Shown here: positions 8,741 to 17,478 of the stretch, one piece after another
Layout of the letters: every line of letters starts with the position of its first letter
Position numbering within the stretch: the first letter of the stretch is position 1
From: Anabaena subtropica FACHB-260
GTDB taxonomy: Bacteria; Cyanobacteriota; Cyanobacteriia; Cyanobacteriales; Nostocaceae
Direction of reading: 5' to 3'
DNA length: 64,000 nucleotides
Assembly: GCF_014697105.1 (NCBI RefSeq)
Contig: NZ_JACJRF010000004.1
Span: forward strand, 162,853 to 226,852
Notes under the pieces: model-generated
What the model saw: only the letters and a program-made list of their open reading frames with translations
Told to the model about the DNA's origin: nothing
Databases searched by the model: none
Made by a program: the position numbers and the translations under genes

Positions 8741-10393
8741 TTATGAGAAATTAGGCAGCAGTTCTTTTTCTAAATGTGTCACTAATTTTACGCCAAATTC
8801 TGCTTCAAATACTCCTTTTTTGACATCCAAACTCCAGAGTTCTAAGGCACAATCATCATCTATTTGGGATGGATGGATGAGTAAATTAAACTGCTGAAAG
8901 TGTGAATAATAGTCACATTTGATGCGAGCGATCGCCCCAATTTGTCTTCTGTCTAATGCTACTGCCAATCTTAATAAGGCGCTCAGTTGACTTACTACTT
9001 GCCGATGTTCTTTACTCAACAAGTTCCGGTAATTTTCGTGCTTTTTCTTGGGTGGTGATTTGCGATGATAACGGGCTAAATTGGCAATAATTTCGATCTC
9101 AGTTTCGTTATAACCGAGTAATTCACTATTGCGAATCAGATAGTAAGAGTGTTTGTGGTGGGATGAATGGCTGACATGATGACCGCAATTATGTAAGATT
9201 GCTGCTGCCCAAAGTAATCGCCGTTCGTTACTTCCCCAGTGGTGTAGTAGGCCTTGGGTTTGGTCAAATAAACTCAGGGCAAATGCGGCGACGCGATCGC
9301 TATACTCTAAGTTGACTTGATACTTGGTGGCTTGTTTAAGAACACTACGCTGGCGAATCGAACTTTGAAACCGCAATCTGTCTTCAATTAAGCCGTTGCT
9401 TAACATCCAGTCAACAATCACGCCTTCCCGTAGTGCGCGACTACAAGTTGTTAAGGACTCCACACCCAACAAAGTCATCGCTTCTTGTAAAATAACTGCC
9501 CCTGGAAGTATGACTTCAGACCGCTTTTCTGGCATCCCAGGTATGGCGGCTCTTTCCGCATTTGTCATTTTCCGTAGGCGATTTACCCACTCTTGTAGGT
9601 CTTTGAGGCTAAATTCGTAGCCATTGAGAGTAGAGGGGACTGTACCCGATTTTTCCCGCGCCTGAATCATGGCAATGGTTTCAATTGTGCCAGAAGTGCC
9701 AATTAAACGGGGAGATTCGCCAAACTTGAGGTTAGCTAGGACTTCTTCTACGGAACGTTCCAACATCCCCCGCGCATAAGCTTGTAGGTACTGAAACTCG
9801 ATATTGCTGATGGGGTCTGTGGTGATTAACTCGCTGGTGAGTCGCACAGCACCAACTTTAGTGCTAGTGAGGGTACGAGGTTCTTGAGTGTCACCCAAAA
9901 TTAATTCTGTAGAACCGCCACCAATATCAATAATCAGGTGTGGTTGGTTATGAAATTCCATCCCCGACAAAACACCAAGATAGATGCGTCGTGCTTCTTC
10001 TTGACCAGAAATCAAGTCAACATTTAAACCCAATTCTGTTTCTATCTGGTGTAAAAACTCTTTACCGTTGGGTGCTTCCCGCACCGCGCTAGTTGCTACG
10101 GCAATCAAGGTTTCCGCATTGGCAGTTTTCGCAACTTCTTGAAAGCGCCTCAAAGCAGCGATCGCTTTTGCCATGATCTCTGGTTTTAACTCCCCAGTGA
10201 CAATGTTGCGATCGCCCAGTCGCACTGTTTCCTTTTCTTTAGCAACAATGCTAAAAGCCGGTAGTTTGGGGTCAATCTTGACCACTACCATGTGCAGAGA
10301 ATTGGTTCCCATGTCAATGGCAGCAATAATCCGGTGTTGCTGAACTGGTTGAGTGCTGACGCTCTCCCAGCTAGATGAAACTAAATTCTGCAT
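8741..10393 (-). CDS. ppx: Exopolyphosphatase / guanosine pentaphosphatase (Ppx/GppA)
   Basis: The 550-aa cytoplasmic enzyme releases phosphate from polyphosphate ends or hydrolyses pppGpp. The ASKHA fold is visible in IAAIDMGTNSLHMVVVKID (phosphate-1 loop, about residues 24-42) and LIIDIGGGSTELILG (about 152-166). The C-terminal half (about 330-545) is an HD-type helical domain with the metal-binding segment ILHNCGHHVSHSSHHKHSYY. The length fits the long two-domain Ppx. It is divergent from the UbiA gene across a 320-bp gap. Ppx and GppA activities cannot be told apart by sequence alone. Confidence 0.93.
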   Translation of the reverse strand: MQNLVSSSWESVSTQPVQQHRIIAAIDMGTNSLHMVVVKIDPKLPAFSIVAKEKETVRLGDRNIVTGELKPEIMAKAIAALRRFQEVAKTANAETLIAVATSAVREAPNGKEFLHQIETELGLNVDLISGQEEARRIYLGVLSGMEFHNQPHLIIDIGGGSTELILGDTQEPRTLTSTKVGAVRLTSELITTDPISNIEFQYLQAYARGMLERSVEEVLANLKFGESPRLIGTSGTIETIAMIQAREKSGTVPSTLNGYEFSLKDLQEWVNRLRKMTNAERAAIPGMPEKRSEVILPGAVILQEAMTLLGVESLTTCSRALREGVIVDWMLSNGLIEDRLRFQSSIRQRSVLKQATKYQVNLEYSDRVAAFALSLFDQTQGLLHHWGSNERRLLWAAAILHNCGHHVSHSSHHKHSYYLIRNSELLGYNETEIEIIANLARYHRKSPPKKKHENYRNLLSKEHRQVVSQLSALLRLAVALDRRQIGAIARIKCDYYSHFQQFNLLIHPSQIDDDCALELWSLDVKKGVFEAEFGVKLVTHLEKELLPNFS

Positions 10394-10715
10394 CTAGTCT
10401 TCTCTCTGTATTCAGGATGGATAGTAATGAATGGTGTGTCGGGGTAGTTGGCACTGATACACGTTGCAACACACTTATTTTCAGGTTGATCGTAGTCAGA
10501 ACTACCTGATTTAAGTATATTCACCCTGCTACTTACAATTTTAGTGACTATTTTATTAAGTTTAGTTAAAGTTGCCACTGAAGATTGTGTTTTTACAAAT
10601 ATCAAATAACGCTATCCTATAGATGTGAAGATGTGTAAAGTCAAGATTGGCAGCTAAAAGCTCAATTATTTAGCTAATTCCTCACCCTTAATTACGAACT
10701 ACGAATTAAATCCCC
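10394..10715. other. Divergent intergenic region
   Basis: This 322-bp region lies between ppx (minus) and the prenyltransferase gene (plus) and presumably carries both promoters. It ends in an ATTACGAACTACGAATTAAA tract, a degenerate form of the AATTACGAATTAC repeat seen upstream of other genes. Open frames here are short and unconvincing. Confidence 0.5.
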
Positions 10716-11588
10716 ATGTTAGAAACTAAACAGGAACCAGTTTGGCTAACAATTGTCCGTCTTTTACGGTGGCATAAACCAGAAGGACGGTTAATTTTAA
10801 TGATTCCTGCTCTTTGGGCTGTATTTTTAGCAGCTGCTGGTAAACCGCCTGTGCCTCTGGTGGGGGTAATTATCTTGGGTACTCTGGCTACCAGTGCGGC
10901 TGGATGTGTAGTCAATGATTTGTGGGATAGGGATATTGATCCAGAAGTGGAGAGAACCCGCGATCGCCCTTTAGCAGCTCGGACTCTTTCTATAAAAGTT
11001 GGTATTGGAGTCGGTATTGTAGCCTTATTATGTGCGGCAATTCTGGCATTTTACCTTAACCCCTTGAGTTTCTGGCTATCTGTGGCAGCCGTGCCTGTAA
11101 TTTTACTGTATCCGGGTGCGAAGCGTGTGTTTCCTGTGCCGCAATTGGTGCTTTCCATCGCTTGGGGTTTTGCGGTGTTAATTAGCTGGAGTGCTGTAAC
11201 ACAAAACATTTCCCAACCGACTTGGTTACTGTGGGGTGCAACATTACTTTGGACATTGGGATTTGATACAGTTTATGCCATGAGCGATCGCGCAGATGAT
11301 CGGCGCATTGGTGTTAATTCCAGTGCCTTATTTTTTGGTGATTACGCTTCTCTAGCTATTGGTATTTTCTTTTCAGGTACAGTTATTTGCCTAGTCTTGT
11401 TAGGTGTTTCTATCCATCTACATCTAGCATTCTGGATTACTTTAGGAATCGCCACTAGCGGTTGGATTTGGCAGGTTTTGCGCTTAAGACAACCAGAATT
11501 ACCCAATCCTGTTTATGGTGAAATGTTCCGGCAAAATGTCTGGATTGGTTTTATTTTACTGACTGGGATGATATTTGGTGCTTTGTGA
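10716..11588 (+). CDS. UbiA-family prenyltransferase (probable 4-hydroxybenzoate polyprenyltransferase)
   Basis: The 290-aa integral membrane protein has about eight to nine helices and two Asp-rich motifs that bind prenyl diphosphate through Mg2+: NDLWDRDIDPEVERTRDRP (about residues 67-85) and DTVYAMSDRADDRR (about 188-201). The R-x-R-P pattern after the first motif is typical of 4-hydroxybenzoate polyprenyltransferases. In cyanobacteria this enzyme attaches the solanesyl chain in plastoquinone synthesis. Assignment to that step rather than to another UbiA reaction (tocopherol, chlorophyll, menaquinone-type) rests on this motif pattern and is probable, not certain. Confidence 0.85.
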   Translation: MLETKQEPVWLTIVRLLRWHKPEGRLILMIPALWAVFLAAAGKPPVPLVGVIILGTLATSAAGCVVNDLWDRDIDPEVERTRDRPLAARTLSIKVGIGVGIVALLCAAILAFYLNPLSFWLSVAAVPVILLYPGAKRVFPVPQLVLSIAWGFAVLISWSAVTQNISQPTWLLWGATLLWTLGFDTVYAMSDRADDRRIGVNSSALFFGDYASLAIGIFFSGTVICLVLLGVSIHLHLAFWITLGIATSGWIWQVLRLRQPELPNPVYGEMFRQNVWIGFILLTGMIFGAL

Positions 11589-11718
11589 TAAATCCCCATT
11601 TAAAATATAAACAAATCTTAAAGTTTTGTAGATTACATCACAGTTTACCCCTTAAGCGGTAACGGTTATGCTGATGGAAGCAACTAGGACGCAGCCGATA
11701 CAAAGAGGTTAAGAGAAG

Positions 11719-12069
11719 GTGTTAAGAACACTTTTAGTGATTGCCATTGGTTTCTTACCGTCCATGTTCTCCTTGTGGGTCATCCGTAAAACCCAATCAC
11801 GGACACACTCACGCCTCAGACAAGCAGCCACAAATGTTTATAGGGTGAGGTTACAACAAAATATTAGATCGGTAGAGAGCGATGCCCGACGGTCGGTCGG
11901 AGACCATCGCTATTATTTAGAAGGTGTGGGCTACTTAATTGGTGACATCAGTTGCAAATTCAACGCTCGCTCTGGCTATCTCCGTTGTGCTGTCAATCCC
12001 AGTGGCCCTTGTCAGGGTTGCCGTTATTATGAACCCACAGAACTAGTAAGTGGTGAAGCGAAGCAATAG
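11719..12069 (+). CDS. Small conserved cyanobacterial protein (DUF6464-like)
   Basis: The 116-aa protein reads from a GTG start preceded by AAGAGAAG. An N-terminal hydrophobic helix (about residues 3-20) anchors or exports it. The C-terminal part carries a compact Cys-containing domain, YLIGDISCKFNARSGYLRC, then AVNPSGPCQGCRYYEP, with four cysteines in a C-x-C-like layout that could bind metal or form disulfides. I recall this pattern from the cyanobacterial DUF6464 family, whose function is unknown. A heptamer repeat tract follows the stop. Confidence 0.7.
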   Translation: MLRTLLVIAIGFLPSMFSLWVIRKTQSRTHSRLRQAATNVYRVRLQQNIRSVESDARRSVGDHRYYLEGVGYLIGDISCKFNARSGYLRCAVNPSGPCQGCRYYEPTELVSGEAKQ

Positions 12070-12219
12070 GAGCAAGTAGCCTAGCAGGGAGCAGGGGGAG
12101 AAGAAAACTATTAGCAACTGAACGAATGACTATTGACTATTGACTATTGACCAATGACCAATCTTGGTAGAGTGAGAGTATAAGCACAATATAAACTCGC
12201 CAGATTTATACGGCAGAAC

Positions 12220-13083
12220 ATGGGTAGTATTTGGGAATTAGATTTTTACTCCCGTCCTATTTTGGACGAAAATCAGAAAAAAGTTTGGGAAGTTTTAATT
12301 TGTGAAAGTCCCTTAGATATTCGCACAAAGACAGATTCCTTGTTTCGCTATGCACAATATTGTCCTAGTACTGAAGTGAATTCAGTATGGTTAAAAACGG
12401 CGATTCAAGAGGCAATTAGCAAAGCGGGAGAAGCACCAATCAAAGTCCGCTTTTTTCGCCGCCAAATGAATAACATGATTATTAAAGCTTGCCAGGATGC
12501 AGGCATTCCTGCTTTGCCTAGCCGTCGCACTTTGATTCTCAATCAATGGCTCAAGCAGCGCATGGATGAAGTTTATCCCCAAGAACCAGGTTATCAAGGA
12601 GGGACAAATCCCTCAGTGCGTTTGGATAGTCCTCTACCCCAACGCTTACCTGATGCGTTGGAAGGACAAAAATGGGTATTTGTCTCTTTATCGGCTGCGG
12701 AATTAGCAGAAATGCCAGAGTGGGAAATTGGCTTTACTGAAGCATTTCCCTTAGATTTAGCACAGATATCGCCGGAAACCCGCATTCCTGGCGTTTTGAT
12801 GTTCTCTCCCAGAGCCTTACCCATAGCAGGTTGGATGTCTGGTTTAGAGTTGGCATTTTTGAGAGTAGATACCAGTCAAGGAACAAGATTAGTTTTAGAA
12901 ACTGGTGCTACGGAAAGTTGGATTTTAGCGAATATCAAAAATCCCACCACCTTAGGAGAAGCTAAAGGTTTTGAAGAAGCCAAACAAAAAGCCAATGGTG
13001 TACATTTTATCGGCGTGCAGTCTGACCCGCAAGCCGAATCTTTTGCTGGATTTTGGCTATTACAAGAGGTAGGTTTGCCTTAA
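12220..13083 (+). CDS. Tab2/Atab2 family RNA-binding protein
   Basis: The 287-aa protein begins MGSIWELDFYSRPILDENQK, the hallmark start of the Tab2/Atab2 family. It also contains the conserved segments VRFFRRQMNNMIIKACQDAG and GLELAFLRVDTSQGTRLVLE. In algae and plants Tab2/ATAB2 binds RNA and is needed for translation of photosystem I (psaB) and other photosystem mRNAs. The cyanobacterial homologs are assumed to act similarly in photosystem biogenesis. The length matches the family. It is flanked upstream by heptamer repeats and downstream by a direct-repeat pair, and no operon is evident. Confidence 0.92.
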   Translation: MGSIWELDFYSRPILDENQKKVWEVLICESPLDIRTKTDSLFRYAQYCPSTEVNSVWLKTAIQEAISKAGEAPIKVRFFRRQMNNMIIKACQDAGIPALPSRRTLILNQWLKQRMDEVYPQEPGYQGGTNPSVRLDSPLPQRLPDALEGQKWVFVSLSAAELAEMPEWEIGFTEAFPLDLAQISPETRIPGVLMFSPRALPIAGWMSGLELAFLRVDTSQGTRLVLETGATESWILANIKNPTTLGEAKGFEEAKQKANGVHFIGVQSDPQAESFAGFWLLQEVGLP

Positions 13084-13174
13084 ATGGGGAGTGGGGACTG
13101 GGAGAAAGCAGGGGAGAAAAAACTTTCCTAATACCCAATCCCCAGTACCCAATGCTTATTAAATGCTGAGAAAT

Positions 13175-13256
13175 ACCAATGATTTGGGATAATTATCTGC
13201 GTCCGTCTGAAATATACGCGGATAATCACCAATGATTTGGGATAATGATCTGCGTC
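13175..13256. repeat. 29-bp direct repeat pair with an internal hairpin
   Basis: ACCAATGATTTGGGATAA plus the following bases (13175-13203) recurs at 13228-13256 with 28 of 29 identical positions. Between the copies, TTATCTGCGT and ACGCGGATAA (13193-13225) can pair with one mismatch. The pair lies just upstream of the TldD/PmbA gene and could be a regulatory element or repeat debris. Confidence 0.6.
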
Positions 13257-13299
13257 TACTGCCAGTTCAAAATCCAAAATCCACAATTCATCGAGGGTC

Positions 13300-14610
13300 A
13301 TGGGTTCTGAAAATTTGTCACAAGATACACTAGCAGAACAGCTGCTGGAACTAGCGATTAAATCGGGAGCGGAAGCAGCCGAAGTGTATCAGTCGCGATC
13401 GCTTTCTCGTCCGATATTTTTCGAGGCTAACCGACTCAAGCAGCTAGAAACCAGCCAATCTGAAGGTACGGCACTGCGGCTATGGCGCAAGGGTCGCCCA
13501 GGACTCACGGTAGCTTATGGTTCAGTGGAACCAGGGGCAATGGTAGAACGCGCTCTGGCTTTGAGCGAACTTAACCAACCAGAATCAGTGGAATTGGTTA
13601 GTAACTTTAAGCCATCCTACCCAGACTTAGGCGAGGCTGTAGCTGTAGAAGTTTTAGTCGATTGGGGTAAAGAAGCGATCGCTCTTATCCGCGATAATTA
13701 TCCAGATGTCCTCTGTAATAGTGACTGGGAATGTGATGTTGAAACTACTAGGCTTGTCAATACTCAAGGTTTAGATTGCTACTACAGTGATACGACACTC
13801 AGCTGCTATATGTCCGCCGAATGGGTTCGTGGTGATGATTTTTTAAGTGTTGCCGATGGTCAAACTCAGCGTAATTATTTAGACCCAGAAAAATTAGCTT
13901 ATCAAATTTTACAAAGATTAGTTTGGGCTAAAGAAAATGTCCCACCCCCTAACGGTCGAGTTCCAGTTTTGTTTACTTCCAAAGCGGCGGATATGCTTTG
14001 GGGTACGGCACAAGCAGCATTGAACGGCAAACGTGTACTAGAAGTGGCTTCTCCTTGGGCAGAATGCCTGGATAAACAGGTAATCGCCTCCAGCCTTACT
14101 CTTTACCAAGACCCGCAAGCAGGGCCTTACAGTTGCCCTTTTGATGATGAAGGTACTCCGACTGAATCTTTGGTATTTATCGAAAAAGGGGTCTTACAAA
14201 ATTATTATTGCGATCGCACCACCGGAAAACAACTAGGTAATGGCACAACTGGTAATGGTTTTCGCCCTGGTTTAGGCAGTTATCCCACCCCTGGCTTATT
14301 TAATTTCTTGATTAAACCCGGTTCTGCATCCCTAAAAAACCTAATTCAAAAAATGGATGATGGCTTGATTGTAGATCAAATGCTAGGTGGTGGTGGTGGG
14401 ATCTCTGGTGACTTTTCTATCAATATCGAATTAGGGTATCGAGTGCAGAAAGGTCAAGTAATTGGTCGCGTCAAAGATACAATGGTCGCAGGCAATGTTT
14501 ATACCGCCCTCAAGCAAGTTGAATTAGGCAGTGATGCTGATTGGAACGGTTCTTGTTATACTCCGTCTTTAATAGTTGAAGGACTATCGATAACTGGCAG
14601 AAATAATTAG
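13300..14610 (+). CDS. TldD/PmbA family protein (TldE/PmbA type)
   Basis: The 436-aa protein belongs to the TldD/TldE family, whose heterodimer is a zinc metalloprotease acting on unfolded or modified peptides. Family segments are LLELAIKSGAEAAEVYQSRS near the N-terminus, NGRVPVLFTSKAADMLWGTA in the middle, and SCPFDDEGTPTESLVFIEKG near residue 290. The LGGGGGISGDFSINIELGYR stretch near the C-terminus is also typical. The absence of an obvious HExxxH motif indicates the non-catalytic TldE/PmbA partner rather than TldD, and no tldD lies next to it in this window. Confidence 0.87.
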   Translation: MGSENLSQDTLAEQLLELAIKSGAEAAEVYQSRSLSRPIFFEANRLKQLETSQSEGTALRLWRKGRPGLTVAYGSVEPGAMVERALALSELNQPESVELVSNFKPSYPDLGEAVAVEVLVDWGKEAIALIRDNYPDVLCNSDWECDVETTRLVNTQGLDCYYSDTTLSCYMSAEWVRGDDFLSVADGQTQRNYLDPEKLAYQILQRLVWAKENVPPPNGRVPVLFTSKAADMLWGTAQAALNGKRVLEVASPWAECLDKQVIASSLTLYQDPQAGPYSCPFDDEGTPTESLVFIEKGVLQNYYCDRTTGKQLGNGTTGNGFRPGLGSYPTPGLFNFLIKPGSASLKNLIQKMDDGLIVDQMLGGGGGISGDFSINIELGYRVQKGQVIGRVKDTMVAGNVYTALKQVELGSDADWNGSCYTPSLIVEGLSITGRNN

Positions 14611-14674
14611 GAGATGGAGGGCAGAGAGAAATTTGTTACCCAGTACTCCAATTAGGAATTATGTAGCTTGCTTT

Positions 14675-14723
14675 GCTACGCAGGTGTAAGCCTACCGCGT
14701 AGCAGTATTACGAATTACAAATT
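14675..14723. repeat. Dispersed repeat with AATTACAAATT end, copy 1
   Basis: GCTACGCAGG, a short variable stretch, then TACGAATTACAAATT recurs at 56647-56693 in the same orientation. A related AATTACGAATTACAAATT run lies at about 33860-33893. All sit a few to some hundreds of bases upstream of genes. Probably a dispersed repeat family rather than a promoter element. Confidence 0.6.
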
Positions 14724-14729
14724 AATACT

Positions 14730-17363
14730 ATGTACCTTCGCAGTTGGTTACAGCCTAGACGGGGTTTAGCGATCGCAGAAGCTTGTGTTATCGGAGTTTT
14801 AGCTGCCTTATCTGCGGTATTTCTCAAAGTCAGTTCAGGAGTTTTAGGGGCATGGCGAGTTCATAGTTCTCATGTTGTACCTGCATGGGTAGCCCTACCA
14901 ATCATTGGTCTAAGTTTTGGGTATTTGGCTGGTTTTTTGGTGCAAAGATTAGCACCAGAGGCGGCAGGGAGTGGTATCCCCCAAGTCAAAGCCACCTTAG
15001 CAAATATACCGATGAAATTATCTTGGCGAGTAGCGGTAATTAAGCTACTGAGTGCCATTATTGCTTTAGGTTGTGGACTGACATTAGGAAGACAAGGGCC
15101 GACAGTTCAAGTAGGAGCTGGTTTAGCGGCGGGAATGAGTCGCTTGGTTCCCACCTCTCCTGACCATCGGCGACAAATGATTGCTGCGGGTGCGGGTGCA
15201 GGTTTGGCGGCGGCGTTTAATGCTCCCATTGCTGGTGTTTTGTTTATTATTGAGGAATTACTGCAAGATTTATCGGGACTAACCTTAGGAACTGCCATTA
15301 TTGCCTCGTTTATTGGTGGTGTAGTCTCCCGGTTGTTGGGTGGTGGCAGTCTAAATTTAGACATACAATTACTTTCTTACTCTAGTCGTTTTTCTTTTCC
15401 AGAAATTCCCTTCTTTTTGCTTTTGGGTGTATTAGCAGGGTTGCTTGGTGCATTATTTAATCGCGGATTGATTTTCAGTATTCATCTGTACCGGAATCTG
15501 CACATTAGCTTACCTTTGCGGGTAGCCTTGGCTGGTTTAGTTTCCGGGATTATCGTCTCGTTGTTGCCAGATTCTTTTCGTGATAATGCTGGGTTAAGGG
15601 AATATGTGATTACTGGTAACTTAAAACCAACTTTTGCAGCGATCGCTTTTGTTGCTCAGTTTATCCTAACTTTGATAGCATTCGGTTCTGGCGCACCCGG
15701 AGGTTTATTTGCTCCTAGTCTAATCTTGGGTTCGGCCTTGGGGCATTTGGTAGGGGTTTTTGAGTATTCTGTAACAGGTGATGGTTCTCCTGTTACCTAT
15801 GCTTTGGCGGGAATGGGAGGTTTTTTTAGTGCTGTTTCTAAAGTACCAATCACCGCAATTGTGATTGTCTTTGAAATGACCACAGATTTTAATTTGGTGC
15901 TGCCTTTAATGATAGTGGCTGTGACAGCTTACTTAGTAGCAGAAAAAGTAGTACCTGGCTCCCTGTATGAGAAGTTATTACTATTAAATGGCATTACCCT
16001 CAGCAAACAAGTGTCGGTAGAAGGGATATTAACCCAACTCACTGCTAAAGATGTCATGCAGCAAAGGGTAGAAACCCTAGACGCAGATATGACTATAGAA
16101 GAAGCCAAACAAGCTTTCGCCAGTTCCCATCATCGGGGATTTCCAATAGTAGAAGATAACAAATTAGTAGGGATTCTCACTCAATCAGATTTAACCAAAA
16201 GCATCAATGTCCATCTCGAAAATAGTCCTCTTCTCAGGGAAATCATGACCGCCAATCCCATGACGGTAACACCTATACATAGCCTGAGTAATGTATTATA
16301 TTTACTAGATCGCTATCAAATCAGTCGCTTACCAGTTGTAGAAGGGCAAAAACTCATCGGGATTATCACCCGTGCAGACATTATCCGGGCAGAAGCAGAC
16401 CGTCTCAACTGCGAAAATCCTACTCCGGGGCCACAACCAGAACCATCTTATGTAGTTTATCAAACGCGATCGCCCAGCATCGGCAGAGGTCGATTACTAG
16501 TACCAGTAGCCAACCCCGAAACCGCAGCTACTTTATTAAAAATGGCAGCCGCTATTGCCCGCGATCGCCATTATGAAATAGAGTGTGTGCAAGTAATGTT
16601 GGTATCCCGCCACAGTTCCCCATCGGAAACCACTGTCAGAACTGCCAAAAGTCGCCGTCTTCTCCGACAAGCAGAAGTATTAGCCAAAAAATGGCGCATC
16701 CCTCTACATACCCAAATTCGCGTCGCTCACGATTCTGCTCAAGCAATTTTAGAAACCATCAACGAACGACACATAGACTTAATTCTCATGGGTTGGAAAG
16801 GTAACACATCGACACCTGGGAGGATTTTCGGCAACGTTGTAGACACAATCATCCGCCAAGCCACCTGTGATGTAGTGCTGGTGAAGTTAGGTATTAATCA
16901 AGAGTCTATAGTCAACAGTTCTCCTCTCCCTCTGTCCCTACCCTCTACCCCCACTCCCCAATTCAATCGCTGGCTAGTCCCTATGGCTGGCGGCCCCAAC
17001 GCTAGAATAGCGATTAAATTGCTACCTGCTTTAGTTACTTTGGGAGATGAGCCACAAATCCGCCTGACAAGGGTGTTTAAATCTTTAGAATTCAAACCAG
17101 ATATGACAGTATTAGAACAAGCTATCCGTCAATTGATGCGTCGCCGTCAATTGTCTAGTACTGTCGTTGCTGCCCCAGTACAAGCTGATTCAGTAGTAGA
17201 AGGGGTGATTAAGCTTGTGAAAAATGAAGGGTATGATGTTGTGGTTTTAGGCGCTTCTCGTGAAGGCTTATTAGAACAAGTAATTCAAGGTAATATTCCA
17301 GAGGCTATCGCTTCTGGTGTCGATAGTACCGTGATTTTGGTAAGAGGAGCAATTGATAGTTAA
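14730..17363 (+). CDS. ClC-type chloride channel/antiporter fused to CBS pair and two USP domains
   Basis: The 877-aa membrane protein starts with a full ClC domain (about residues 15-420). It shows the anion-filter motifs GSGIPQVKA, GRQGPTVQ and GAPGGLFAPSL. A CBS pair follows (about 440-560, DVMQQRVETLDADMTIEEA and MTANPMTVTPIHSL), which may gate transport with adenine nucleotides. Two universal-stress-protein domains complete it (about 580-725 and 748-875, the first ending GRIFGNVVDTIIRQATCDVV). The outer-gate Glu lies in GRQGP, where most ClC antiporters read GREGP; the Gln there points to channel-like transport. Repeat-derived codons (ESIVNSSPLPLSLPS, from about 16903) link the USP domains. 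Confidence 0.92.
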   Translation: MYLRSWLQPRRGLAIAEACVIGVLAALSAVFLKVSSGVLGAWRVHSSHVVPAWVALPIIGLSFGYLAGFLVQRLAPEAAGSGIPQVKATLANIPMKLSWRVAVIKLLSAIIALGCGLTLGRQGPTVQVGAGLAAGMSRLVPTSPDHRRQMIAAGAGAGLAAAFNAPIAGVLFIIEELLQDLSGLTLGTAIIASFIGGVVSRLLGGGSLNLDIQLLSYSSRFSFPEIPFFLLLGVLAGLLGALFNRGLIFSIHLYRNLHISLPLRVALAGLVSGIIVSLLPDSFRDNAGLREYVITGNLKPTFAAIAFVAQFILTLIAFGSGAPGGLFAPSLILGSALGHLVGVFEYSVTGDGSPVTYALAGMGGFFSAVSKVPITAIVIVFEMTTDFNLVLPLMIVAVTAYLVAEKVVPGSLYEKLLLLNGITLSKQVSVEGILTQLTAKDVMQQRVETLDADMTIEEAKQAFASSHHRGFPIVEDNKLVGILTQSDLTKSINVHLENSPLLREIMTANPMTVTPIHSLSNVLYLLDRYQISRLPVVEGQKLIGIITRADIIRAEADRLNCENPTPGPQPEPSYVVYQTRSPSIGRGRLLVPVANPETAATLLKMAAAIARDRHYEIECVQVMLVSRHSSPSETTVRTAKSRRLLRQAEVLAKKWRIPLHTQIRVAHDSAQAILETINERHIDLILMGWKGNTSTPGRIFGNVVDTIIRQATCDVVLVKLGINQESIVNSSPLPLSLPSTPTPQFNRWLVPMAGGPNARIAIKLLPALVTLGDEPQIRLTRVFKSLEFKPDMTVLEQAIRQLMRRRQLSSTVVAAPVQADSVVEGVIKLVKNEGYDVVVLGASREGLLEQVIQGNIPEAIASGVDSTVILVRGAIDS

Positions 17364-17478
17364 ATTAGTCAACAGCCAACGAAGAGGAAAAGGGGCAGGG
17401 GGTGGGGAGACAAGGGGAGGTTCTTTCCCTCTGCTCCCTGCTCCCCTTCCCAGAACCCCCTGCTCCCCTGGCTTCTAC
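17364..17478. other. GC-skewed inverted-repeat spacer between convergent genes
   Basis: Purine-rich GGGGCAGGGGGTGGGGAG is followed by pyrimidine-rich CTGCTCCCTGCTCCCCTTCC, able to pair into an imperfect long hairpin between the convergent ClC and WD40-kinase genes. Similar GCAGGGGAG/CTCCCCTGC tracts occur inside the MITE-like elements and at several other gaps, so this may be repeat material that also serves as a terminator. Confidence 0.5.

Noticed and set aside
10381..10605. 74-codon minus-strand frame upstream of ppx
   Set aside because: It overlaps the ppx start and looks like translated noncoding DNA.
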